This document shows, piece by piece, positions 8,819 through 16,937 of a DNA stretch of 64,000 bases. Numbering within the stretch: position 1 is the first letter of the stretch; each line of letters begins with the position of its first letter. This stretch comes from UBA4479 sp965216765. Lineage in GTDB: Bacteria; Pseudomonadota; Alphaproteobacteria; Rhodospirillales; Casp-alpha2. The notes under the pieces were generated by a model. The model searched no databases. It was not told the origin of the DNA and saw only the letters and a program-made list of their open reading frames with translations. The stretch spans positions 2,418,001-2,482,000 of the forward strand of contig OZ244199.1 of NCBI GenBank assembly GCA_965216765.1, written 5' to 3'. Both the position numbers and the translations under genes were made by a program.

Positions 8819-9462
8819 GGCGTCCACCTCAGAAAATTTGTGATCAACCGTAGTCCCGCCGTCTGGCTTTTTTCGGGGTGGAACTGCGTGCCGATCATAT
8901 TGTCACGCCCGACCGCCGCCGTGATGGCGCCACCATAATCCGTGGTCGCGAGGACGTACCCGGGGTCAGCTGCGTGCAGATGATAGGAGTGCACGAAGTA
9001 AACGTGCATACCCGTTTCGATGCCGTCGAACAACGGATGCGGATCGGCCGGGATTGAGAGTTCGTTCCAACCCATGTGCGGAATTTTCAGGTCGGCATCG
9101 GACGGGTCGATACGTTCGACATCGCCCGGAATCCAACCGAATCCTTCCGTCTCGCCGTGCTCAAGCCCACGCGTTGCCATCAGCTGCATACCGACGCAAA
9201 TGCCGAAGAACGGCAGGCCACGCTCTTCGACGTGGCGGCGAACGGCTTCGGCCATTCCATCGACGGCCAGCAGGCCGCGCTTACAATCGGCGAACGCGCC
9301 GACGCCGGGCAGTACGACACGGTCGGCCTTGGCAACAATGTCAGGGTTGTCGGTCACAGCGATCTCGGTGACGATCTCGGCTTCACGCGCGGCGCGCTCG
9401 AATGCCTTGGCGGCGGAGCGAAGGTTGCCAGATCCGTAATCGACGATTGCAACAATGCTCAT
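8815..9462 (-). CDS. hisH: Imidazole glycerol phosphate synthase glutamine amidotransferase subunit HisH
   Basis: A 215-residue class I glutaminase that supplies ammonia to HisF. The nucleophile cysteine is in FGICVGMQLM, and the His-Glu pair is in GTQFHPEKSQ. The start (IVAIVDYGSGNLRSAAKAFERA) is characteristic. The gene starts inside the stop of the upstream DUF2628 gene (ATGA overlap) and its own stop overlaps the hisA start, so three consecutive genes are translationally linked. Confidence 0.97.
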   Translation of the reverse strand: MSIVAIVDYGSGNLRSAAKAFERAAREAEIVTEIAVTDNPDIVAKADRVVLPGVGAFADCKRGLLAVDGMAEAVRRHVEERGLPFFGICVGMQLMATRGLEHGETEGFGWIPGDVERIDPSDADLKIPHMGWNELSIPADPHPLFDGIETGMHVYFVHSYHLHAADPGYVLATTDYGGAITAAVGRDNMIGTQFHPEKSQTAGLRLITNFLRWTP

Positions 9463-9851
9463 GGATAGATGCCGTCGCGGCCTGCGTCCGCTTCGTTCAG
9501 AAAACGCCGTTCAGCGTCGTCAATGTTCTTGGCGCCGATCACTGCAACCTCTGAATAACCCAGATTGGCGAGGTGCCAGCGGCGAATGTCGTTCCCCGCC
9601 ATGCCGATCGTCGCACACACGGCGAGTATCATAATTTGGCTGATACTACCCGGCGTCTCGACCGCTTCCAAGGTCCATGCCACAAGACCGATCACGGCGA
9701 ATAGCGCGGCGGCAATCCACCACATGCGTTTGCAAAGCGCCCAGATAACCGTGAAGAAGAAAGCAGGCCAGGAAAAACCATCCTTGACCAGGATCATGTC
9801 CCGGGCCGGGTTACGAGCGTGGTCTTTCAGGAAAACCGCGTAGAGTTTCAT
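9459..9851 (-). CDS. DUF2628 membrane protein within the histidine operon
   Basis: A 130-residue protein of the DUF2628 family. The ATG at 9851 begins the conserved N-terminus (MKLYAVFLKDHARNP) and FSWPAFFFTVIWALC. Three hydrophobic segments at about residues 30-45, 50-68 and 75-92 predict membrane helices, followed by the conserved NDIRRWHLANLGY stretch and a short soluble tail. Function is unknown. It sits between hisB and hisH and overlaps hisH by 4 bases. The same position is, as far as I recall, occupied by DUF2628 genes in many Alphaproteobacteria, which implies co-expression but does not show a role in histidine synthesis. Confidence 0.85.
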   Translation of the reverse strand: MKLYAVFLKDHARNPARDMILVKDGFSWPAFFFTVIWALCKRMWWIAAALFAVIGLVAWTLEAVETPGSISQIMILAVCATIGMAGNDIRRWHLANLGYSEVAVIGAKNIDDAERRFLNEADAGRDGIYP

Positions 9852-9897
9852 CGGCGTCTCTTTGGGGCGTGTCTTTGAGGCGAACGTGCGCCCGAGC

Positions 9898-10485
9898 TTA
9901 AAGTTTCCCCTTGGTCGAGGGAACCTCGTCCGATTTGCGGGGGTCGATTTCAATCGCCTGACGCAACGCGCGCGCCAAGCCTTTGTAACAGGACTCTACT
10001 ATATGGTGATTGTTTTCGCCGTAGAGGTTTTCGACATGCAGCGTGATACCCGCCGCCTGTGCGAACGCCTGGAACCATTCCTTGAACAGTTCCGTATCCA
10101 TATCGCCGAGTTTCGGCTTGGTGAAATTCACGCGCCAGATCAGATACGGCCGGTTAGAAATATCCAGTGAAACACGGCTAAGGGTTTCGTCCATGGGAAT
10201 CATGGCCGAACCGTATCGGGTGATGCCTTTGCGGTCGCCAAGCGCTTTGCCGAAGGCTTCTCCGATCGCGATGCCGGTATCCTCGGTAGTATGATGAAAG
10301 TCGATGTGCAGGTCGCCCTTGGCGCGGACGTTCAGGTCCACGAGGCTATGACGCGACAGCTGTTCCATCATGTGATCCAGGAACCCGACACCCGTCGACA
10401 CATCATAAGTGCCGGTGCCATCCAGGTTCAGGGAGACCGAAATGTCGGTCTCTTTGGTCTTTCGCTCAATGCTTGCCTTGCGCAT
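9898..10485 (-). CDS. hisB: Imidazoleglycerol-phosphate dehydratase HisB
   Basis: A 195-residue manganese enzyme that dehydrates IGP to imidazole acetol phosphate. The metal-binding motifs HHTTEDTG and NNHHIVES are present, as are the conserved N-terminus (RKASIERKTKETDI) and the segment GVGFLDHMMEQLSRH. This is the monofunctional form and not the HisB phosphatase fusion of Enterobacteria. I prefer the ATG at 10485 over the one at 10500 because GGGAG lies 8 bases before it and it gives the family N-terminus. It is the first gene of the minus-strand his operon. Confidence 0.96.
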   Translation of the reverse strand: MRKASIERKTKETDISVSLNLDGTGTYDVSTGVGFLDHMMEQLSRHSLVDLNVRAKGDLHIDFHHTTEDTGIAIGEAFGKALGDRKGITRYGSAMIPMDETLSRVSLDISNRPYLIWRVNFTKPKLGDMDTELFKEWFQAFAQAAGITLHVENLYGENNHHIVESCYKGLARALRQAIEIDPRKSDEVPSTKGKL

Positions 10486-10640
10486 TGCAGTCACTCCCAT
10501 CGGTCAGGCGCGCTTCTTCTAGCAGGAAGATTCTCACGAAGCCAGCATTCAGCCACCCCGTAGGCTCAAGCGCGTATCGTCGCAATAAGAGGAATAATGC
10601 CTATATTTCCTATCAGACCAGTTAACGAAGGAAATAGAGA

Positions 10641-11648
10641 TTGCTACACGTGACTAACGGCGATGTCGCCGCCGAGATCATTTTTAGAAGTCGCTTGGAG
10701 GGACCGGTCCTGCCGTGGCGCGATGTTTTGACCGATGGGCCGGTACCGTGGCGTGGAGACGATGCGGCCTTGCGGCAAGCAAGGGGTTCTTTTCTGGCCG
10801 ATGCCTACGACGACGGAGAAGCCATTAAGACCTTGGCGGAACGGGATGCGATTCTGGCCGACGCCGCGGTGAGATCCGAAGAAGTGGTGCTGTGGTTCGA
10901 GCACGATTTATATGACCAGCTTCAGCTCATCCAAGTCTTGGATATGCTCAACCGGATACCGGACCGAAAAACAGAAGTTTCGCTGATCTGTATTGATCGG
11001 CATCCGTCGGTCGAACGATTTCTCGGGCTCGGTCAACTAACGTCCGAACATATAGAGGCTCTTTATCCGTCCCGGATAGGCGTGAATGAAAGTATGTTCG
11101 CCGCCGCATCTATTGGCTGGCGGGCATTTACCGCTGATAACCCTTCGGAACTATCATCCGCAACGTCAAACCAGGACCTTGCGCCGCTGCCGTTCCTGCG
11201 TCCTGCTTTGCAGCGATGGTGTATGGAATTTCCTTGGACCACGGACGGCCTTTCCCAAACGGAACGGATGGCGTTGACGGCCATCAGAAGCGGCATGGTC
11301 GGTCCGATCGACATTTTCCGGGATCACTATGACCGGGAGGAGGCGCCTTTTCTTGGCGATTGGAGTTACTGGGTTCGGATAGAACGCCTGCTGAATCGCA
11401 CCGAGCCACCGATCGTTGTTTCCCCCGGTCCTGACTTCGATTTCCCGCCAAAGATTGATTATGGACGGGCTTTCGAAAGGCAGACGTTCACGCTGACAGA
11501 ACATGGAGAACACCTGCTGGACGGCATCGGGGACGCTGTTGGTGTAACCGACGGTTCACGTTGGTACGGCGGGTATCGGTTGGAATCTGGCGCAGCCCAT
11601 TGGCGGTGGGACCCGGATGCCGGCCGGGTTGTTCTGTGGGAGAGCTGA
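10641..11648 (+). CDS. DUF1835 domain protein
   Basis: A 335-residue soluble protein whose N-terminal 130 residues match the DUF1835 family: LHVTNGDVAAEII, then WRDVLTDGPVPW, then VVLWFEHDLYDQLQL. The C-terminal half carries conserved-looking aromatic residues (WYGGYRL, WRWDP). Function is not established. The start is a TTG at 10641 preceded by GAAGGAAA, and no in-frame ATG lies near it. It sits alone between the divergent hisB and hslV genes, which are often direct neighbours in Alphaproteobacteria, so it is probably a later insertion. Confidence 0.8.
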   Translation: MLHVTNGDVAAEIIFRSRLEGPVLPWRDVLTDGPVPWRGDDAALRQARGSFLADAYDDGEAIKTLAERDAILADAAVRSEEVVLWFEHDLYDQLQLIQVLDMLNRIPDRKTEVSLICIDRHPSVERFLGLGQLTSEHIEALYPSRIGVNESMFAAASIGWRAFTADNPSELSSATSNQDLAPLPFLRPALQRWCMEFPWTTDGLSQTERMALTAIRSGMVGPIDIFRDHYDREEAPFLGDWSYWVRIERLLNRTEPPIVVSPGPDFDFPPKIDYGRAFERQTFTLTEHGEHLLDGIGDAVGVTDGSRWYGGYRLESGAAHWRWDPDAGRVVLWES

Positions 11649-11697
11649 ATCGCTGTTTTATTCAACTAAAGTCTTAGGAATCGTCAATTTTTGTTAG

Positions 11698-11714
11698 TTA
11701 ACAAAACATTAACC
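11698..11714 (+). promoter_or_regulatory. Candidate CtrA-type binding box
   Basis: TTAA, seven bases, then TTAACC: an exact match to the TTAA-N7-TTAAC box known for the alphaproteobacterial cell-cycle regulator CtrA. It lies 49 bases after the DUF1835 gene and about 190 bases before hslV. A perfect 8-bp inverted repeat (TTTTGTTA, GT, TAACAAAA; 11689-11706) overlaps its first half. No binding data are implied. Confidence 0.45.
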
Positions 11715-11791
11715 ATATCTCTTGTTTCCGGACCTTAAGTTTTCCCAATCTGCATATATAGTATTCGCTTAGTGTGGGAACATATTGATTC

Positions 11792-11819
11792 CTTGACTTT
11801 TTTTGTCGTTGGCACATTT
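11792..11819 (+). promoter_or_regulatory. Candidate heat-shock (sigma-32) promoter of hslVU
   Basis: CTTGAC at 11792-11797 and GCACATTT at 11812-11819 are 14 bases apart, close to the sigma-32 pattern CTTGAA - 13 to 17 bases - CCCCATNT. The -10 half matches imperfectly. It is placed about 80 bases before the hslV start, and hslVU is a classic heat-shock operon, which supports the reading. Confidence 0.4.
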
Positions 11820-11901
11820 CCCGGTGAGGCTGCGGGTTGACCGACAGCTTTGATCCGACCAAATAGGGAGACGCGTCCGCTTCCTGCCTTAAGGAGATTT
11901 C

Positions 11902-12453
11902 ATGGCGTCCGAAACCCCACTGCCGTCGTGGCATGGCACGACGATCCTTTCCATTCGCAAGAACAACGAAGTTGTCGTTGCCGGCGACGGCCAGGTCAGT
12001 CTTGGCGATACCGTGATCAAAGCAAATGCACGGAAGGTTCGTCGCTTGTCCGGCGACAAGGTCATAGCCGGGTTCGCCGGTGCGACAGCCGATGCCTTTA
12101 CTTTGTTCGAGCGGCTAGAAGGAAAACTCGATCAGTATCCCGGTCAGCTCATGCGTGCCGCGGTCGAGTTGGCAAAGGACTGGCGGACGGATCGATATTT
12201 ACGTCGCCTCGAAGCGATGATGGCGGTCGCAGACAAGGACGTATCGCTGATCCTGACCGGCAACGGTGATGTGTTGGAACCGGCGGACGGGATCATCGGC
12301 ATCGGGTCCGGCGGCAACTATGCACTCTCCGCCGCTAAGGCGCTTGCCGACCGCGAAGACATGGACGCCGAGGCCATTGCTCGGAAGTCGATGGAGATCG
12401 CCGCCGAGATCTGTGTTTACACCAATGGCAATGTGATCGTTGAAAAGATATGA
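11902..12453 (+). CDS. hslV: ATP-dependent protease proteolytic subunit HslV (ClpQ)
   Basis: A 183-residue Ntn-hydrolase that forms the double-hexamer protease core of HslUV. The sequence HGTTILSIRKN places the catalytic threonine at residue 13, after a 12-residue propeptide that must be removed; such a longer propeptide is usual in Alphaproteobacteria, whereas E. coli HslV has only Met before it. VVAGDGQVSLGDTVIK follows as expected. An AAGGAG site lies 7 bases before the ATG. The stop overlaps the hslU start by 4 bases. Confidence 0.97.
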   Translation: MASETPLPSWHGTTILSIRKNNEVVVAGDGQVSLGDTVIKANARKVRRLSGDKVIAGFAGATADAFTLFERLEGKLDQYPGQLMRAAVELAKDWRTDRYLRRLEAMMAVADKDVSLILTGNGDVLEPADGIIGIGSGGNYALSAAKALADREDMDAEAIARKSMEIAAEICVYTNGNVIVEKI

Positions 12454-13760
12454 GCAGTTTTACACCACGCGAAATCGTCTCTGAACTAGACCGCTATATC
12501 GTCGGTCAACAAGAAGCCAAGAAAGCGGTCGCCATCGCACTTCGGAACCGTTGGCGGCGTCAGCAATTGGACGAGACCATGCGCGAAGAGGTCCTGCCTA
12601 AGAATATTCTGATGATCGGTCCGACAGGTGTCGGCAAGACCGAGATTGCACGCCGCCTCGCGAAGCTGGCCGAAGCACCCTTCATTAAAGTTGAAGCAAC
12701 GAAATTTACCGAGGTCGGCTATGTCGGCCGCGATGTCGAACAGATCATCCGCGATTTGTTAGAGGTCGCTATTCACATGAGCCGCGACGCCATGCGTCGG
12801 CGGGTCGAGGCGAAAGCCGAATTGAATGCGGAAAACCGGGTCGTCGACGCGCTGGTAGGCGAGTCAGCTTCCAAGGAAACCAAAGAACGCTTCCGCACCA
12901 TGCTGCGGAACGGTGAACTCGGTGACAAAGAGATCGAGTTGGAGCTGGAAGACACCGGCGGGGGGGGCATGCCCACGATGGAGATCCCCGGTATGCCGGG
13001 CGCACAGATGGGGATGATCAATCTCAATGACATCATGGGGAAGGCGTTCGGTCAGCAGAAAAAGAAAAAACGCATGACCGTTAACGACTCGCACGAAATC
13101 CTGCTGCGCGAGGAAGCCGATAAGCTGTTGGAAGAGGACGACGTCCTGAAGACCGCCATAGTGAATGTCGAGAACAATGGCATCGTCTTTCTCGACGAGA
13201 TCGACAAGATCACCGTACGCTCGGAACGGCAAGGCGCCGACGTCAGCCGCGAAGGGGTGCAGCGTGACCTTCTGCCGCTGATCGAAGGGACGACCGTTGC
13301 GACCAAGCACGGACCGGTGAAGACCGACCATATTCTATTTATTGCGTCAGGGGCATTCCACATCGCCAATCCGGCGGACATGCTACCTGAATTGCAAGGC
13401 CGTCTTCCGATCCGCGTCAACCTCGATGCGCTCACACGGGACGACTTTGTCCGCATTCTAACCGAACCGGAAGCAAGCCTGACCAAACAGTATACGGCTC
13501 TTATGGGCGTCGAAGAAGTCACGCTTACTTTCACTGAGGATGCCATCGGTGCTCTTGCAGACCTCGCCGCTGAGATCAATGCGGGTGTCGAGAACATCGG
13601 TGCTCGGCGTCTGCATACGGTGATGGAAAAACTGCTCGAAGAGATCAGCTACGGCGCTTCGGAACGGAGCGGTGAGGACATCGTCATCAACGCGGCCTAT
13701 GTGAACGAGCAACTCTCGGATCTGGCCAAGAACGCCGACGTCAGCAAATTCATTCTGTGA
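12450..13760 (+). CDS. hslU: HslUV protease ATPase subunit HslU (ClpY)
   Basis: A 436-residue AAA+ unfoldase that feeds substrates into HslV. Walker A is GPTGVGKT at 57-64 and Walker B is VFLDEID near 247-253, with the inserted I-domain between about 110 and 240, including a Gly/Met-rich segment. The C-terminus (ADVSKFIL) is the tail that docks into HslV pockets. It is translationally coupled to hslV through an ATGA overlap. Confidence 0.97.
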   Translation: MSSFTPREIVSELDRYIVGQQEAKKAVAIALRNRWRRQQLDETMREEVLPKNILMIGPTGVGKTEIARRLAKLAEAPFIKVEATKFTEVGYVGRDVEQIIRDLLEVAIHMSRDAMRRRVEAKAELNAENRVVDALVGESASKETKERFRTMLRNGELGDKEIELELEDTGGGGMPTMEIPGMPGAQMGMINLNDIMGKAFGQQKKKKRMTVNDSHEILLREEADKLLEEDDVLKTAIVNVENNGIVFLDEIDKITVRSERQGADVSREGVQRDLLPLIEGTTVATKHGPVKTDHILFIASGAFHIANPADMLPELQGRLPIRVNLDALTRDDFVRILTEPEASLTKQYTALMGVEEVTLTFTEDAIGALADLAAEINAGVENIGARRLHTVMEKLLEEISYGASERSGEDIVINAAYVNEQLSDLAKNADVSKFIL

Positions 13761-13787
13761 CCCGCTCGGATCAAAATGTACGGTGAG

Positions 13788-14171
13788 TCAATGAGTTGGG
13801 CCTTCCGGCTGAGTCCCGACGCGAAGTTTGATTTCGGCGATGACCCAATCCAGCGTCTCGTCGTCCATCTCATTGATATGTAATGATAAAAGGTTCGCGA
13901 GTTCGGTCGCTTTTGGGCTCAGACCCGCCGTTTTTACTGCAATATTTGGATGAGAAAGTTCCGCTAACTTCTTGATTTCTTCAGCTTCGTCCCACATCAG
14001 GTCGAAGTATCCGCAAATCTGCGCAATCAGGCCCGAGCTGGGGCGTCCGCGATGGCCGTGTTCGAGGGCAGAGAAGTACGCCGACGACACACCGAGATCC
14101 TCGGCCATCTGTTTCAACGAGATGTCCCGCGCGTTACGATGTTCGCGAATGCGTTTGCCGAACGGAGTCAT
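13788..14171 (-). CDS. XRE-family helix-turn-helix transcriptional regulator
   Basis: A 127-residue DNA-binding protein. Residues 5-60 form the HTH: FGKRIREHRNARDISLKQ, then AEDLGVSSAYFSALEHGHRGRP, which is the helix-turn-helix-recognition pattern. The remaining 65 residues are a helical tail with no recognised domain. It is the last gene of a minus-strand run smr-XRE, 40 bases after smr. The gap before its start contains GGTTAACAAA, which could serve autoregulation. Its targets are unknown. Confidence 0.88.
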   Translation of the reverse strand: MTPFGKRIREHRNARDISLKQMAEDLGVSSAYFSALEHGHRGRPSSGLIAQICGYFDLMWDEAEEIKKLAELSHPNIAVKTAGLSPKATELANLLSLHINEMDDETLDWVIAEIKLRVGTQPEGPTH

Positions 14172-14211
14172 GCCCTCAACGCTAGCTCCTATTGGTTAAC
14201 AAATTGCGATC

Positions 14212-14781
14212 TCAGGAATCGCGACGGCGCTTAACCCGCACGTATAGTGCGCCAGTACCACCATCGCGTGGCGCCGCATGGGAAAAACCGCTTATCCATT
14301 GCCGGAGCGGGGTCTCATTCAGCCAGATCGGCACCATACGCCATAGCACGCCCGGTTCGCCGTCGCGCCCCCCCTTGCCGGTGACGACCAACACCGTCCG
14401 ATAGCCAACATGGAAAGCATCTTCGATAAACCGGTTCAAAGCGCGGTGCGCCATCTGTTGGGTATGTCCGTGCAGATCGAGACGTGCATCGATTGGAAGC
14501 TTGCCGCGTTTGAAGCGCTTTGCGGTTCGGCCATCCATTTCATGGGTAGCGCCGGGACGCAGGTCTTGATGCCGGGGTGCCTGTGGTTGGGATTCAAAAT
14601 GCCGCCGGGCACGCTTCGATGGGATCGCCGGCTTCGCAACTTCGTCGGCTTCTTTGGGCTCCTTGGTCTCGCTGACGCTCGGTACATCAGATACAGCGCG
14701 GCGCACAGAGCGTGTAACATGATCCCATAGGGCGCGCTCATCGGAAGAAAGGGGCCGGTTGCGCTGCTTGCGGGACGCCAT
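14212..14781 (-). CDS. Smr-domain protein
   Basis: A 189-residue protein with a basic, disordered N-terminal half and a C-terminal Smr domain (about residues 95-185), the small MutS2-related nuclease fold. DLHG at 102-105 and TGKG at 134-137 are the hallmark motifs, and GGTGALYVRVKRR closes the domain. Stand-alone Smr proteins act as endonucleases on branched DNA or on mRNA at collided ribosomes; which applies here cannot be told. Its start overlaps the lutC stop by one base (TAATG). It usually lies beside mltA in this group, but here lutABC intervenes. Confidence 0.9.
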   Translation of the reverse strand: MASRKQRNRPLSSDERALWDHVTRSVRRAVSDVPSVSETKEPKEADEVAKPAIPSKRARRHFESQPQAPRHQDLRPGATHEMDGRTAKRFKRGKLPIDARLDLHGHTQQMAHRALNRFIEDAFHVGYRTVLVVTGKGGRDGEPGVLWRMVPIWLNETPLRQWISGFSHAAPRDGGTGALYVRVKRRRDS

Positions 14782-15476
14782 TAGCCGGCGTGGTCCCGAT
14801 CAACGATGATGATGTGTAGGCGCTGCGGACCATGCGCACCCAGCAACAGTGTCTGCTCAATATCTGCCGTGCGTGACGGACCGGTTATCCAGTTGACGGT
14901 GCGTGGCATCTCTCCGGGCTTGCCGTTCTCGGCCGCATTTGCCCGCAGTTTTGCCCAGACCGCTTCGTAGTCTCCCGCAATGTCATCCGCATCCACGACG
15001 ATGATGTGATCGAGGGGCAGAAAATTTAGAGAGGTCGGTGTGTCCGGGCCTGACGCCATGACAAGCGTGCCGGTTTCAGCCACACCACCTAGCGCCAGCG
15101 ATACGGAAACCGGGTCATCTCCATCAGCGCGCCCATCCGCGACCATAAGCGATGTTTTTTGTTGCCAATCGAGATCCCTGAGGCGGTGATGCGGCGCAAT
15201 CTTGATGGTTGCCGGTAGCTGATGTTCGCGTAAATAGGCACTAACGGCGTCTGGTACGTTGTCGAAAAGATTTGTTCGTTGGATCGTCGCGTTGACCCTA
15301 GTTGCTTCCGCGCAAAAAAGATCAATCAATTGATCGCGTGAAATCTGTCCGCGCGCCGGGATAAGATTAGTCTGATGTGCTTCTATGCGCTCTTCTGCAG
15401 CGCTTTTCGACTCAAGATCACGCGAGCGATCTAAGTTGTGCTTAATTTTGCTTAAGATGTGGTCCCGTGCCGTCAT
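14781..15476 (-). CDS. lutC: Lactate utilization protein LutC (LUD-domain protein)
   Basis: A 231-residue LUD-domain protein, third part of the LutABC (LldEFG) complex that oxidises L-lactate to pyruvate without a flavin dehydrogenase of the LldD type. The family segments LGGVAETGTLVM and ITGPSRTADIEQTLLLGAHGP are clear. It overlaps lutB by 4 bases and smr by 1 base. The product is cytosolic and probably assembles with LutA and LutB at the membrane electron-transfer chain. Confidence 0.93.
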   Translation of the reverse strand: MTARDHILSKIKHNLDRSRDLESKSAAEERIEAHQTNLIPARGQISRDQLIDLFCAEATRVNATIQRTNLFDNVPDAVSAYLREHQLPATIKIAPHHRLRDLDWQQKTSLMVADGRADGDDPVSVSLALGGVAETGTLVMASGPDTPTSLNFLPLDHIIVVDADDIAGDYEAVWAKLRANAAENGKPGEMPRTVNWITGPSRTADIEQTLLLGAHGPQRLHIIIVDRDHAG

Positions 15477-16927
15477 TTCGACCCAAGCCTTCGAAGCATG
15501 GCGCCACTCTTATCGCCACGCGCGCCTTTATGGAATTGCGAAATAAACGTGTCGCCCACCGGGGCGGCGAGGTCCCTCTTGGATGTCCAGCCCGACGCCA
15601 GTGGCAACCAATGGAACCGCCCGCGCCACGCAAATTGCGACAAAACAGCTATGCCCGCCCTCAACAGCCCCCGATAGAGGGCTGGGCGCTTCGCCATCCA
15701 TGCCCAAAGGCGAAGTGTAAGCCGGGCCCGGGCGCTTCCCAACCCCTGCCTATACTGACGTTCACGCCACTTCCGTAGCATCTTCGGCAATGGAATACGC
15801 ATCGGGCAAACGGTTTCACACTTTCCACACAACGTGGAAGCATTCGGCAAATGCTGTGCCTCGTCCATGCCGATCAAATTTGGAATCAGAACCGCACCCA
15901 TAGGCCCGGAATACACCCATCCATACGCATGACCACCGACGGATTTATAAATCGGGCAGTGATTCAGGCAAGATCCACACCGAATACAGCGCAGCATCTC
16001 GTGAAACTCGCTGCCGATCATGTCTGTGCGGCCATTATCCAGTAAAATGACGTGATATTCTTCGGGTCCGTCGAGGTCATCCTTCCGCCTGGGCCCGGTG
16101 CAGAACGTCGTATAGACCGAGATATCCTGTCCCGTCGCCGAGCGCGCCAGCACCCGCAAGATCGTCGTGGCGTCTTCAAGTGTCGGCACGATCTTCTCAA
16201 GACTGGCGACAACGATATGCACGCGCGGCAGATTATTCGTGAGGTCGGCGTTGCCTTCGTTCGTCACCAAAACGTTCGTCCCGGTCTCAGCAATCAGCAT
16301 ATTAGCGCCGGTGATGCCGACGTCGGCCGTCAGAAATTTTTCGCGAAGCTTGGCGCGAGCCTCTTCTAAAAGCTCACGCGGCTCAAGAAGCGGACGGTCG
16401 CTCTGCAAATCCGTATGAACGTCCCGAAACGTATCCGCGACCTGGTCTTGGGACAGATGGATCGCCGGCGCAATGATGTGGCTCGGCGGCTCCTTCCTAA
16501 GCTGAATGATGTATTCGCCGAGATCTGTTTCGACCGCATCGATCCCATTGGCTATCAAATGATCGTTGAGGGCAATTTCCTCTGTGATCATTGATTTGCT
16601 CTTAGTTGCTGTTTTCGCGTTCGTGGCACGGCAAATCTCGAGGATCTTCTCGCGCGCGTCCTCTGCTGTGACGCACCAATGCACATGACCGCCGCTATCG
16701 ATGACTTTCTGCTCATAAATCTCGAGGTAGCTATCGAGGTTTTCCAGGACATGTGTCTTAATATCGCGCGCCTGATCGCGAAGGACTTCGAATTCCGGCA
16801 GGCGCGCGGCGGCCTCGGCGCGTTTGACCGGAAAGCCAACGGCCAGCTTCGCCAGCGCGTTCTGCAATTTGTCGTCCGCAAGAGCACCTTTGGCGTTTTG
16901 TTTGAAATTGAAGGATGTCGGTTGCAT
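15473..16927 (-). CDS. lutB: Lactate utilization iron-sulfur protein LutB
   Basis: A 484-residue protein with an N-terminal LUD domain and two [4Fe-4S] ferredoxin-type clusters. Cysteines 314, 317, 320 and 324 (CIRCGSCLNHCP) form the first motif, and 367, 370 and 374 (CGKCETVCP) belong to the second. The LUD signature GITGANMLIAETGT is at about 204-217. LutB passes electrons from lactate oxidation. It is placed 10 bases after lutA and overlaps lutC by an ATGA, so the three form one operon. Confidence 0.95.
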   Translation of the reverse strand: MQPTSFNFKQNAKGALADDKLQNALAKLAVGFPVKRAEAAARLPEFEVLRDQARDIKTHVLENLDSYLEIYEQKVIDSGGHVHWCVTAEDAREKILEICRATNAKTATKSKSMITEEIALNDHLIANGIDAVETDLGEYIIQLRKEPPSHIIAPAIHLSQDQVADTFRDVHTDLQSDRPLLEPRELLEEARAKLREKFLTADVGITGANMLIAETGTNVLVTNEGNADLTNNLPRVHIVVASLEKIVPTLEDATTILRVLARSATGQDISVYTTFCTGPRRKDDLDGPEEYHVILLDNGRTDMIGSEFHEMLRCIRCGSCLNHCPIYKSVGGHAYGWVYSGPMGAVLIPNLIGMDEAQHLPNASTLCGKCETVCPMRIPLPKMLRKWRERQYRQGLGSARARLTLRLWAWMAKRPALYRGLLRAGIAVLSQFAWRGRFHWLPLASGWTSKRDLAAPVGDTFISQFHKGARGDKSGAMLRRLGSK

Positions 16928-16937
16928 GGCAGCGCCG

